From the NCBI GenBank assembly GCA_003168265.1, contig PMSV01000014.1, positions 1-61,910 on the forward strand: a stretch of DNA of 61,910 bases, in the 5' to 3' direction. Both the position numbers and the translations under genes were made by a program. Under the pieces are notes generated by a model, which saw only the letters and a list, made by a program, of their open reading frames with translations, made no database searches and was not told the origin of the DNA. Origin of the DNA: Chitinophagaceae bacterium. Lineage in GTDB: Bacteria; Bacteroidota; Bacteroidia; Chitinophagales; Chitinophagaceae. Below, one piece after another: positions 16,877-25,028 of the stretch; position 1 is the first letter of the stretch; each line of letters begins with the position of its first letter.

Positions 16877-17434
16877 ATGGACAAGGAGTCAAAGAATCCA
16901 TGGAAAATACTCTCCCAAAAAGAGACCTATGACAATTCCTGGATCAATGTGACCGAATTCGATGTCATCAATCCCAGCGGTGGCAAGGGCATCTATGGCA
17001 AGGTACATTTCAAGGGAATTGCTGTCGGAATCCTAGTGCTCGATGAAAACAATTACACTTATCTTGTCGGCCAATACCGCTTTCCGGTAAACGAATATAG
17101 CTGGGAGATCCCGGAAGGCGGGGGAGACCCTAGGATTCCTGCAGTCGAGTCCGCTCAGAGAGAACTATTGGAAGAGACCGGCCTTGTTGCTAAAGAATGG
17201 ACTGAACTCCTTCGCATGCATCTTTCCAATTCCGTCACCGATGAACTGGCCGTCATCTTCGTCGCCAGTGGCCTCGAACAAAAAACTCCCATCCCGGAAG
17301 AAACTGAAAAACTTGTCATTAAAAAAATGCCCTTCGAAGAAGTTTACCAACTGGTGAAAGCTGGTCAGATCACAGATTCGATGTCCGTAGCCGCCATTCA
17401 GAAAATGAAGCTGCTCATGCTGGAAAAAGATTGA
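16877..17434 (+). CDS. NUDIX hydrolase (ADP-ribose pyrophosphatase type)
   Basis: A 185-residue protein with the NUDIX core QRELLEETGL (REXXEEXG intact) after PEGGGDPRIPAVESA. The canonical upstream Glu of the Gx5E element is not in its usual spacing, but EGGGDP-type boxes occur in this subgroup. VGQYRFPVNEYSWEIPEGGG is characteristic of ADP-sugar pyrophosphatases. It cleaves a nucleoside diphosphate linked to another group. The ATG at 16877 is used because the upstream in-frame codons lie inside the metK terminator. rlmB begins four bases after its stop. Confidence 0.88.
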   Translation: MDKESKNPWKILSQKETYDNSWINVTEFDVINPSGGKGIYGKVHFKGIAVGILVLDENNYTYLVGQYRFPVNEYSWEIPEGGGDPRIPAVESAQRELLEETGLVAKEWTELLRMHLSNSVTDELAVIFVASGLEQKTPIPEETEKLVIKKMPFEEVYQLVKAGQITDSMSVAAIQKMKLLMLEKD

Positions 17435-17438
17435 CTTC

Positions 17439-18179
17439 ATGAAAGAAAATACGATCATTATAGGCAGACAGCCTCTGATCGAAGCCATCAGGTCGGGCCG
17501 GGCCATTGAAAAAATTTTTTTTCATCGCCATGTCAGCGGGGAATCCATCGGCGATATCCGTAGGCTGGCTAAGGAAAATAATATTCCTATCCAATCGGTC
17601 CCTCCCGAAAAACTGGCAGCCATAACCAGGGGCAATCACCAGGGCGTTCTGGCTTTTGCCAGCCTTGTCGAATACATGGGCCTTCAGCAGGTCATCGATT
17701 TTGTGGTTGCGGAAGGAAAGGTTCCGCTTTTTCTCATGCTGGATGGCATCACCGATATTAGAAATATCGGGGCCATGTCACGTACAGCTCTTTGTTGCGG
17801 TGCGCAGTCCATCATCATTCCCGATAAGGGGGTGGCTTCTCTGAATGAGGAGGCGCTTAAGGCCTCTGCGGGAGCCCTTGAGACAATTCATATCTGCCGC
17901 GTGGGCAGTTTGCTAAAAGCTATCGATTCACTCCATCTTAACGGGATCCGCGTCTATACCAGCGAGCCCAGGGCTTCCAAACAGATTTCAGAGCTGGATT
18001 TCAAAGAGCCTTCCTGCATCGTCATGGGAAGCGAGGGCAGGGGTGTTCAGGCCCATATCAGCAAGGCGGTGGACGATCATTTCCGGATACCGATGCCTGG
18101 CGGCTTCGATTCCCTGAATGTCTCCGTTGCGACCGGCATCATTCTCTATGAGGCCATGAAGCAGCGGCTCCTCGCCTGA
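17439..18179 (+). CDS. rlmB: 23S rRNA 2'-O-methyltransferase RlmB (TrmH family)
   Basis: A SpoU-type knot methyltransferase: substrate-binding N-terminus IIIGRQPLIEAIRSGRAIEK, motif 1 DGITDIRNIGAMSRTA, motif 2 IVMGSEGRGV and motif 3 IPMPGGFDSLNVSVATGII. It methylates the ribose of a guanosine in 23S rRNA domain V (G2251 in E. coli). Length 246 is normal. It is closely spaced with the NUDIX gene before it and the lyase after it, so all three are likely co-transcribed. Confidence 0.9.
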   Translation: MKENTIIIGRQPLIEAIRSGRAIEKIFFHRHVSGESIGDIRRLAKENNIPIQSVPPEKLAAITRGNHQGVLAFASLVEYMGLQQVIDFVVAEGKVPLFLMLDGITDIRNIGAMSRTALCCGAQSIIIPDKGVASLNEEALKASAGALETIHICRVGSLLKAIDSLHLNGIRVYTSEPRASKQISELDFKEPSCIVMGSEGRGVQAHISKAVDDHFRIPMPGGFDSLNVSVATGIILYEAMKQRLLA

Positions 18180-18199
18180 AGAATTCTTAGCTTTACATA

Positions 18200-19048
18200 A
18201 TGGTTGAATCCGTCGATCTCATCGAATGTCCCCGGGACGCAATACAGGGCTGGGCCGAGCCCATATCAACAGCGCTAAAGATCCGCTATATCAATGCTTT
18301 GTTGAAAGTAGGATTTCATACCCTCGATTTTGGAAGCTTTGTTTCACCCAGAGCCATTCCGCAGATGGCCGATACCCTCGAGGTTTTGGAAAAACTGGAA
18401 TTGAACGGGAGCGGCACAAAATTACTGGCCATCATCGCCAACCTGCGCGGAGCCGAGGAAGCCAGTGCCTATGATAAAATCAGCTATCTGGGATTTCCTT
18501 TTTCCGTTTCCGAAACCTTTCAGCGGCGCAATGCAAACAGCGGCCTGGACGAATCCTTTGAAAGGGTGAAAGTCATTCTCGATGAGTGTAACCGTACAGG
18601 TAAGGAAATGGTAGTCTATCTTTCAATGGCATTCGGCAATCCTTACGGTGATCCCTATTCGGAAGAATGGGTGCTCGAATGGGCAAAAAAAATGGCGGCC
18701 CTTGGTGTCCGGATACTTTCACTTGCCGATACGGTCGGGCTCGCGAAACCGGCACAGGTAAGGAGCCTTACAGAGAGCCTGATCAATAATCTGCCAGATC
18801 AGATTATAGGTGTCCATTTACATTCGACGCCTGCAAATTACAAGGAAAAAATTGATGCTGCTTTGGGGGCCGGCTGTCGCCGGTTCGACGGTGCGCTAAA
18901 AGGGATTGGGGGTTGTCCAATGGCGGCAGATGAACTGGTTGGCAATATAGAAACTGAGTGGATGGTGGATTATTTAAAACCGACTGGCATCAATATGGGC
19001 GAATTGGAGAATTGTTTGAAACTGGCGGGAGAAGTGTTCCATTTATAA
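18200..19048 (+). CDS. Hydroxymethylglutaryl-CoA lyase-like enzyme
   Basis: A 282-residue HMGL-like TIM barrel with ECPRDAIQGW at the start, GFHTLDFGSFVSPRAIPQMA, SLADTVGLAKP, GVHLHSTPANY (metal HxH) and the signature loop KGIGGCPMA carrying the catalytic Cys. It splits HMG-CoA to acetyl-CoA and acetoacetate in leucine or ketone metabolism. The shorter N-terminal DRPRE-type motif (here EC-PRD) is usual in this subgroup. It follows rlmB by 20 bases and precedes a GSCFA gene by nine. Confidence 0.87.
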   Translation: MVESVDLIECPRDAIQGWAEPISTALKIRYINALLKVGFHTLDFGSFVSPRAIPQMADTLEVLEKLELNGSGTKLLAIIANLRGAEEASAYDKISYLGFPFSVSETFQRRNANSGLDESFERVKVILDECNRTGKEMVVYLSMAFGNPYGDPYSEEWVLEWAKKMAALGVRILSLADTVGLAKPAQVRSLTESLINNLPDQIIGVHLHSTPANYKEKIDAALGAGCRRFDGALKGIGGCPMAADELVGNIETEWMVDYLKPTGINMGELENCLKLAGEVFHL

Positions 19049-19057
19049 TGAATCTTC

Positions 19058-20065
19058 ATGGATTTTCTTTTGGACATGCAAATTCCGATTCCTGCGAGCC
19101 GGATAGGATATGGGGAAGGCATTTTAATGGCAGGTTCCTGTTTTACGGAACATATCGGTGAACATTTACAAGAACTAAAGTTCAACGTCCTGCAGAATCC
19201 GAATGGAATTCTCTTCGATCCAGCAGCGCTTTCAGGTGCGATCATTTCCTGGATCAGGGCTGAGGAGGTTCAGAAAAAAGACCTGTTTTTTTACCAGGAC
19301 CTCTGGCAGAGCTGGAACCATCATAGCCAGTTCAGTCATCCGGATCCGGATTTTTGTTTGCAAAAAATTAACGAATCCTGCCGCCAGGCTCATGAATTCC
19401 TCGGGCAGGCCAGGTGGCTCATCATATCGCTTGGTTCCTCCTATTCTTATCAATTAAATGAAAACTATTTCCTTGGAGGACTGGTTTCCCATGGTGGAGG
19501 GGTCGCAAATTGCCACAGGGCGCCGGCCCAATGGTTCAATAAGCATATGATGGGACCTGAACAGATCAATGCCGCACTGGACAATTGCCTGCATATGCTC
19601 TTTCAATTCAACCCCAACCTGAATGTGATTTTTACGGTTAGCCCGGTGAGGCATATCCGGGATGGGTTGGTAGAGAATAACCGGAGCAAGGCCCGGCTGA
19701 TCGAATCAGTTCATCGATTAGTGGATAAGTTTGACAGGCTGTTTTATTTTCCGGCCTATGAACTGGTGATCGACGTGCTGCGCGATTACCGTTTCTATGA
19801 TATGGATATGGTTCATCCTAATTATACGGCCACTGAATTTGTGCTGGAGAAATTTAAAGCCTTTATTAAGCCGGAAGCTGTTGCCCTCATGCAGGAAATA
19901 AAAAAAATCGTCACGGCCAGAAAGCACCGTCCCCTGCATCCTTCTTCACATGCGCATAAAAAATTCATGAATGATTCGCTCTTGAAGACAAAAGAACTGG
20001 CTGAGCAATACCCCTTCCTATCCGTTCAGGAGGAGATCGATTATTTTTCCTCTGCTCAATACTGA
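19058..20065 (+). CDS. GSCFA-domain protein
   Basis: The 335-residue protein opens with the name-giving motif MAGSCFTEHIGEHL and continues with GTSYxxQ-like SLGSSYSYQLNENYFLGGLV, VIFTVSPVRHIRDGLVENNRSK and DMVHPNYTATEFV. These are SGNH-hydrolase-like blocks (GSC, GSxxS, SPxRH, HPN). Its substrate is unknown. It appears cytoplasmic, and is the last gene of the NUDIX-rlmB-lyase-GSCFA run. Confidence 0.88.
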   Translation: MDFLLDMQIPIPASRIGYGEGILMAGSCFTEHIGEHLQELKFNVLQNPNGILFDPAALSGAIISWIRAEEVQKKDLFFYQDLWQSWNHHSQFSHPDPDFCLQKINESCRQAHEFLGQARWLIISLGSSYSYQLNENYFLGGLVSHGGGVANCHRAPAQWFNKHMMGPEQINAALDNCLHMLFQFNPNLNVIFTVSPVRHIRDGLVENNRSKARLIESVHRLVDKFDRLFYFPAYELVIDVLRDYRFYDMDMVHPNYTATEFVLEKFKAFIKPEAVALMQEIKKIVTARKHRPLHPSSHAHKKFMNDSLLKTKELAEQYPFLSVQEEIDYFSSAQY

Positions 20066-20169
20066 GAAAAATTCATTCCAGCAAATCTATTCCTGTTTCG
20101 GAAAATACGGGTTGATGAAAAAATGTGGAATAATAAAATAGATCTTTTGCACCGAAGTTAAAAACTTTC

Positions 20170-20194
20170 CTGATTTTCGCATTCTGAAAATCAG
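20170..20194 (+). terminator. Hairpin between the GSCFA gene and 20257
   Basis: CTGATTTT (20170-20177) is the reverse complement of AAAATCAG (20187-20194). It has no T-run, so it is either a weak terminator or a leader structure for the next gene. Confidence 0.35.
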
Positions 20195-20211
20195 CACGGA
20201 TTTAAACCAGT

Positions 20212-20256
20212 AATAAAAAGAAAGAATAAAAAGAAAGAATAAAAAGAAAGAATAAA
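20212..20256 (+). repeat. Tandem 13-bp repeat abutting a start codon
   Basis: The unit AATAAAAAGAAAG occurs three times in perfect tandem (20212, 20225, 20238) with a partial fourth copy ending directly at the ATG at 20257. Each unit carries AAAGAA-type purine tracts, so copy number changes would alter the leader of the small gene that follows. Confidence 0.85.
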
Positions 20257-20454
20257 ATGAAGGACTTGAAATACCTGATCGGACTTATTTGTCTCGTTAT
20301 TACGGCCCATGTGATGAAGGATTATACTGCAGGGCATAGCCAGGCAAAATTTCTTCCCGATGACCCGAGGCAAACAGAAAAAAAGAGATTGGACACGATC
20401 AGAACCGGGGACCTGAGCGATATGAAGATCATTCCGGCAGCTTATAATAACTGA
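20257..20454 (+). CDS. 65-aa protein with N-terminal hydrophobic segment
   Basis: Not recognised. MKDLKYLIGLICLVITAHVM is a likely signal anchor or signal peptide, followed by a hydrophilic tail of about 45 residues. The start is fixed by the repeat that ends at the ATG. It lies in the same direction as the outer-membrane protein gene 60 bases downstream. Confidence 0.5.
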   Translation: MKDLKYLIGLICLVITAHVMKDYTAGHSQAKFLPDDPRQTEKKRLDTIRTGDLSDMKIIPAAYNN

Positions 20455-20516
20455 CTGTTTTTTACCGTTCTCCTGACTAATTGCACAAAGCCTTTATTGT
20501 CTTATCTTTATTGGTC

Positions 20517-22379
20517 TTGAAGCGCGGAATTCAAATAAAGATTTTTGCACTTTTTCTTGTCCTTTTTACAACGAGTGCCATGCTCTCTTTTGCCCAGGAT
20601 AAAAGAGATACTGCCGCGAATAACGGAGGAATTAAAAACAATAACATTTTCAAATTAGTGATGAATGCCGTTTCCCGCGGTCAGGCGGATACTGTCGTCA
20701 AGGCCATCAAGAGCCAGGAACAGTTCCTGCCTTACCAGGGGAAGGGTATCCGCAACATCTATGTGAGGCGTTTCGGGTTTGAAAAGGTATTTACTGATAC
20801 TTCAAGAAGGCTGATCACTTTCGGAGCCGCTCTCCTCAATGATATGCACCGGGAGTCCAGGGACTGGGTCATTCGCAACCATCTTTTCATTAAGGAGGGA
20901 ACTCCCCTGGATGCCTATAAGGTGGCCGATAATGAGCGATACCTCCGCTCACTGAGCTTTATCCAGGATGCCCGAATTGAACTCTATGAAATTCCAGGCA
21001 AGCCTGATTCCATTGATATCGTGGTCATCACCAAGGACCTTTTCAGTATCAACGGGGAAATCGACGGGGCCAGCAATACCAATTTCAAAGTAGGAGCCAG
21101 TGAAAGCAATTTCCTGGGCTGGGCCCAGACCATTGGCGGGACGGCCCTGTTTGATGTGACCCGTTTTCCGAGTTTTGGATACCAGTTGCTTTATGCAAAA
21201 AATGGCATAGGAAATTCATTTGCCAATGCCACGGCGAGTTATACCACGATCAATTCGGACCTGGCTTCTGGAGCCCCCGATGAAACGGCCTGGACCCTTC
21301 GCATTAACAGGCCCCTGGTTTCCGAATTCATGCATTTTGCCGGGGGGATCACTGTGGGAAAGAATGAAAGCTTCAACACTTATGGGCAGGCGGACAGCCT
21401 TTTCTATAAATACAGCTATACTACTTTTGATGTCTGGGGGGGCTATGCCCTGGATGCCAACCGCTATTCCTACAAGAACCCGATAAGAAACAGGAAATTT
21501 CTAAGCTTCCGGTATTTTCAAAATAAGTTCGCAGACATCCCCTATCAGGTCGGTGAAAACTATAATTTCAAATTCAACGACCGTCAGGCATTCCTGGGTC
21601 AGTTGACCTTTTTTAAACAGGACTTTCTTAAGACAAATTATATCTATGGCTTCGGAACCACCGAAGACGTTCCTCATGGCTACAATCTCTCCATCACTTC
21701 GGGCTGGTACAAGCAGGTGACCCTGAATCGTTTCTATACCGGTGTGGAAGTGAATAGGTACATCGCCACTACCGAGAGCGATTTTTTCCAGTATTTTATT
21801 CGTGCGGGAGGATTTTTTTATCGCAACCAATTGCAGGATGCCAGCATTTTAACAGGGGCCAGTATTTTCAGCCGTTTGTTTTTCATAGGCGACCTCAAAC
21901 TCCGCCAATATGCCAATTTCAGTTATACCCGCCTTTTCAATGATCTGGGCCTGGATTATCTTACGATCGATAATGTTTTCGGGCTCCGGTATTTTTCTTC
22001 GGATTCGACTCTGGGACAACAGAGGATCAGCCTGCATGAAGAGACTTTTGTGTTTATGAAGTATAAACTGCTGGGGTTTAAATTTGCTCCCTTTGTATTT
22101 GCCGATGCCACCTTCCTTACTCCTCCAGGGCAGAATTTTTACAAATCAGATGCCTATTACGGAATCGGAGGTGGAGTCAGGACCCGCAATGAAAACCTGG
22201 TATTCGGAACCATGGAGCTCCGCTTCGTGTATTTTCCCCGCAATGTGCCACTGAATAATAGTTTTAAGATACTGACCACCGTGAACCTTCTATTCAAATA
22301 CAATGCGACCTATGTGCGGCCACCTGATATCGTGCAATTGAACAATGATCCGGGCAATAGCGTCTACAGCGTATATTGA
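20517..22379 (+). CDS. BamA/TamA-like outer-membrane protein
   Basis: About 620 residues: a signal peptide (KIFALFLVLFTTSAMLSFAQ), a POTRA-like segment (DAYKVADNERYLRSLSFIQD, then DIVVITKDLFSI) and a long beta-barrel region rich in alternating aromatic strands, ending at the VRPPDIVQLNND tail. Omp85-type proteins insert or move outer-membrane proteins and lipids. No ATG fits; a TTG at 20517 gives MKRGIQIKIF and a proper signal peptide, with another TTG at 20481. The barrel does not show the usual C-terminal aromatic end, so the exact subfamily is uncertain. Confidence 0.72.
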   Translation: MKRGIQIKIFALFLVLFTTSAMLSFAQDKRDTAANNGGIKNNNIFKLVMNAVSRGQADTVVKAIKSQEQFLPYQGKGIRNIYVRRFGFEKVFTDTSRRLITFGAALLNDMHRESRDWVIRNHLFIKEGTPLDAYKVADNERYLRSLSFIQDARIELYEIPGKPDSIDIVVITKDLFSINGEIDGASNTNFKVGASESNFLGWAQTIGGTALFDVTRFPSFGYQLLYAKNGIGNSFANATASYTTINSDLASGAPDETAWTLRINRPLVSEFMHFAGGITVGKNESFNTYGQADSLFYKYSYTTFDVWGGYALDANRYSYKNPIRNRKFLSFRYFQNKFADIPYQVGENYNFKFNDRQAFLGQLTFFKQDFLKTNYIYGFGTTEDVPHGYNLSITSGWYKQVTLNRFYTGVEVNRYIATTESDFFQYFIRAGGFFYRNQLQDASILTGASIFSRLFFIGDLKLRQYANFSYTRLFNDLGLDYLTIDNVFGLRYFSSDSTLGQQRISLHEETFVFMKYKLLGFKFAPFVFADATFLTPPGQNFYKSDAYYGIGGGVRTRNENLVFGTMELRFVYFPRNVPLNNSFKILTTVNLLFKYNATYVRPPDIVQLNNDPGNSVYSVY

Positions 22380-22383
22380 AATT

Positions 22384-23034
22384 ATGAATATGATACGCTG
22401 GAAAATCCTTTTCGTGGGACTGGGCATCAGCCTTTTGGGAACCCTGCCCCTGGGCACCCTGAATATTGCCGTGATGCAGATCTCTGTTTCTGAAGGGATC
22501 TGGAAGGCGGTATTGTTTTCCCTGGGAGCCTTATCCGTAGAAATGGTTTATGTCAGGCTTTCCCTTTTTGCCATGGATTGGGTGCGTCATCAAAAAAGAC
22601 TTTTCAGGGCATTGGAATGGGTTGCTGTGGCAATTGTGCTGGTACTGGCTGTCTCCAGTTTCCTTTCCATCTCAAAACCCCCTGGAACCAGGAACCTGGT
22701 GCTAGACAGCCCTATTCCGAAATTCCTGTTGGGGATGGCTTTGAGCGCTGTGAATCCCTTACAGATCCCGTTTTGGTTTGGATGGAGCACGATACTTTTT
22801 ACAAAGAAATTATTACTACCACAGAGGGTCGATTACCTGATCTATGTAATCGGCATCGGCCTGGGTACTTTTATCGGGAATGGAATCTTCATCCTGGGGG
22901 GAAGGTTGATCGTAGAAAAACTGAACAGGCAGATGGATTGGGTAAACGGTATCCTCGGCGGGTTTTTCTTATTAACTGCCTTGATCATGCTGGTAAAGCT
23001 CATAAGGCATCGGGATGGCTTTGAAAGGATATAA
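22384..23034 (+). CDS. LysE/ArgO-family exporter
   Basis: A 216-residue protein with about six membrane helices and the LysE-type opening GLGISLLGTLPLGTLNIAVM, plus FLLGMALSAVNPLQIPFWFG in the middle. The family exports amino acids or other small solutes from the cytoplasm. The start at 22384 (a second ATG at 22390) is preferred because upstream in-frame codons overlap the end of the barrel gene. It converges with the Fe-S protein gene, nine bases apart. Confidence 0.78.
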   Translation: MNMIRWKILFVGLGISLLGTLPLGTLNIAVMQISVSEGIWKAVLFSLGALSVEMVYVRLSLFAMDWVRHQKRLFRALEWVAVAIVLVLAVSSFLSISKPPGTRNLVLDSPIPKFLLGMALSAVNPLQIPFWFGWSTILFTKKLLLPQRVDYLIYVIGIGLGTFIGNGIFILGGRLIVEKLNRQMDWVNGILGGFFLLTALIMLVKLIRHRDGFERI

Positions 23035-23043
23035 TCCCAAAAA

Positions 23044-24357
23044 TTAGTCCTGAACCCAATGATCCCTGTCCTCCGGTGAAAATTTCCAGGGCGCAAAATT
23101 ATTTTCCACATTGCCGAAAAGGGCATTCCATTCCTGGGGTGCATTGCTGTCTTCCATTACCAGGGCCCTGCGCATTTCGAAAATGATCTCAAGGGGGCTG
23201 ATGCTAACCGGACATTCTTCCACACAAGCATTGCAACTCGTGCAGGCGCGCAATTCTTCAGTTGAAATATAATTTAACAGATTCCGGCCGTCATCCTGAA
23301 AGGAGCCGTTCTTGTCGATATTGCGGCCGACTTCTTCGGTGCGATCGCGGACTGACATCATGATCTTCCGGGGAGAGAGCAGTTTCCCCGTGATATTGGC
23401 AGGGCAGGCAGCGCTGCATCGGCCGCATTCCGTGCAGGAATAGGCATCGAGCAGATTGCGCCAGCTCAGATCGAAAATATCCTTTGCCCCGAATTTGACA
23501 GGCCCGGGGGGTCCCGCGGGAGCAGTCTCCGGATGCATGGCATAGAGGACTTCGTTCTGAACCGCAACCATATTGCGAAGCTTTCCCTCCGGCGCTAGCC
23601 GGGCATAATAAGCATTCGGAAATGCCAGTAAAATATGCAGATGCTTTGAATAGGGAAGATAATTCAGGAAGGCGAATATGCCCATGATATGCAACCACCA
23701 GCAGGTTTTTTCCAATACGAGTAATTCCCGGTTGCCAAGATTGTTTAACAATGGATGCAACCAGGAGGAGATTGCGAACAAACCGGTATGACTCTGTGAA
23801 TAATGTCCATAGCCTCTTGCCTGTAAAAGCGTATCGGCCGCATTCATAGTGAGAAATAACCCCATGAGAATGATCTCGGTCAGGAGAATATAGTTGGCAT
23901 CGCTTCGGGGCCAGCCATCCAGGTCATGGCTGATGAACCGCTTAAGATGAAGGATATTCCTGCGGCAAAGAAAGATCAGGCAGGCGGAGAGGACACCGAA
24001 GGCCAATATCTCAAAACCATCTATAAGTAATTTATATATTCCGCCAAGAGGATCGGAAAATAAACGATGGGTTCCGAGCACTCCGTCAAGAATGATTTCA
24101 AGGACCTCGATATTGATGATGATGAAGCCGGCATAGATGACAAGGTGCAAGAGGGCAACCAGCGGATTGCGGAACATTTTTTTCTGGCCCAATGCCAGTA
24201 AAAGCAGATTCTTCCATCTTTTTCCGGGATGGTCATGAAAGTCCTCATCCTTACCAAGCAGAATATTTCTGCGGATCTTACGGATATTGCGGGTAAAGAG
24301 CCAGACAGCCGCGCTGGTGACGAATATGAACAGGATTTCTTGTGTTAGGTGCATCAT
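23044..24357 (-). CDS. Membrane 4Fe-4S dicluster protein (HdrD/LutB-like)
   Basis: About 437 residues: five or so N-terminal helices resembling a cytochrome b-like membrane anchor (TNYxAD-type regions with His), then a soluble part with two ferredoxin motifs, CTECGRCSAACP and CTSCNACVEECP. Such proteins pass electrons between quinone or heme and a CCG-domain partner, which in Bacteroidota is normally encoded next door; here the downstream neighbour is a convergent LysE gene, so the partner is missing from this locus. The start at 24357 (MMHLTQEIL) is used; upstream in-frame sequence belongs to the divergent gene. Confidence 0.85.
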   Translation of the reverse strand: MMHLTQEILFIFVTSAAVWLFTRNIRKIRRNILLGKDEDFHDHPGKRWKNLLLLALGQKKMFRNPLVALLHLVIYAGFIIINIEVLEIILDGVLGTHRLFSDPLGGIYKLLIDGFEILAFGVLSACLIFLCRRNILHLKRFISHDLDGWPRSDANYILLTEIILMGLFLTMNAADTLLQARGYGHYSQSHTGLFAISSWLHPLLNNLGNRELLVLEKTCWWLHIMGIFAFLNYLPYSKHLHILLAFPNAYYARLAPEGKLRNMVAVQNEVLYAMHPETAPAGPPGPVKFGAKDIFDLSWRNLLDAYSCTECGRCSAACPANITGKLLSPRKIMMSVRDRTEEVGRNIDKNGSFQDDGRNLLNYISTEELRACTSCNACVEECPVSISPLEIIFEMRRALVMEDSNAPQEWNALFGNVENNFAPWKFSPEDRDHWVQD

Positions 24358-24420
24358 GAGAGGGGGTGAAATTAATGAATTATTTTTTTTGAATCGTTTG
24401 ATCCTTGCGTAATTTGTGAG

Positions 24421-24915
24421 ATGGAAAGAAATTATATCCTGAGTGAGGAAGTAGCCCAGCGCAAGATGCTGCGCATGGCTTATGAGATCATCGAAAACAA
24501 TTACGGGGAGACCGAAATCCTGATCGCGGGAATCCGGGAAAACGGTTCCGTTATTGCCCGCAATATCTGCCAGCTCCTTAAAGAAATTTCTTCTATCCAA
24601 ACCCAAATGATCACGATCAGCCTGGATAAAAAAGTTCCGAAGGAGATCACCCTGAGCGAAGCTGTGAATCCGGAAAACAGGACCATCATCCTTGTCGACG
24701 ACGTAAGCAATTCCGGAAGAACGCTGATGTATTCGCTCAAGCCTTTTCTCGCCTATTATCCCAAAAAAATACAGGTCCTGGTCCTGGTGGAAAGGACCCA
24801 TAAGATCTATCCTGTAAAGCCCGATTATGTCGGACTTTCGGTTGCAACCACCTTACAGGAACATATCTACGTAGAGGTTTCCGGAGACCGGGTGAAGGGC
24901 GCATGGCTTGAGTAA
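24421..24915 (+). CDS. PyrR-like phosphoribosyltransferase
   Basis: The 164 residues carry a PRPP loop IILVDDVSNSGRTLMYSL and the type-I fold (IAGIRENGSVIARNI, QVLVLVERTHK, VGLSVATT). They resemble PyrR/HPRT-type enzymes, which use PRPP to salvage or sense pyrimidines or purines. Substrate cannot be fixed from sequence. It diverges from the Fe-S gene over 63 bases and lies upstream of gyrA on the same strand. A TAATTTG just before the ATG could be a near-leaderless promoter. Confidence 0.8.
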   Translation: MERNYILSEEVAQRKMLRMAYEIIENNYGETEILIAGIRENGSVIARNICQLLKEISSIQTQMITISLDKKVPKEITLSEAVNPENRTIILVDDVSNSGRTLMYSLKPFLAYYPKKIQVLVLVERTHKIYPVKPDYVGLSVATTLQEHIYVEVSGDRVKGAWLE

Positions 24916-25028
24916 AAACAGGGTAAAAAAAACGCCTTTTTATTCAGGTTTTCAGCCTTAAAAACGGTAGTTTTACAAACTTACCAAGCCGCTACTTTTA
25001 GCGAATGATTTAGCACCTAAATTTCAAA

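Noticed and set aside
20212-20256. CRISPR array
   Set aside because: The 13-bp units have no spacers and are pure tandem repeats.
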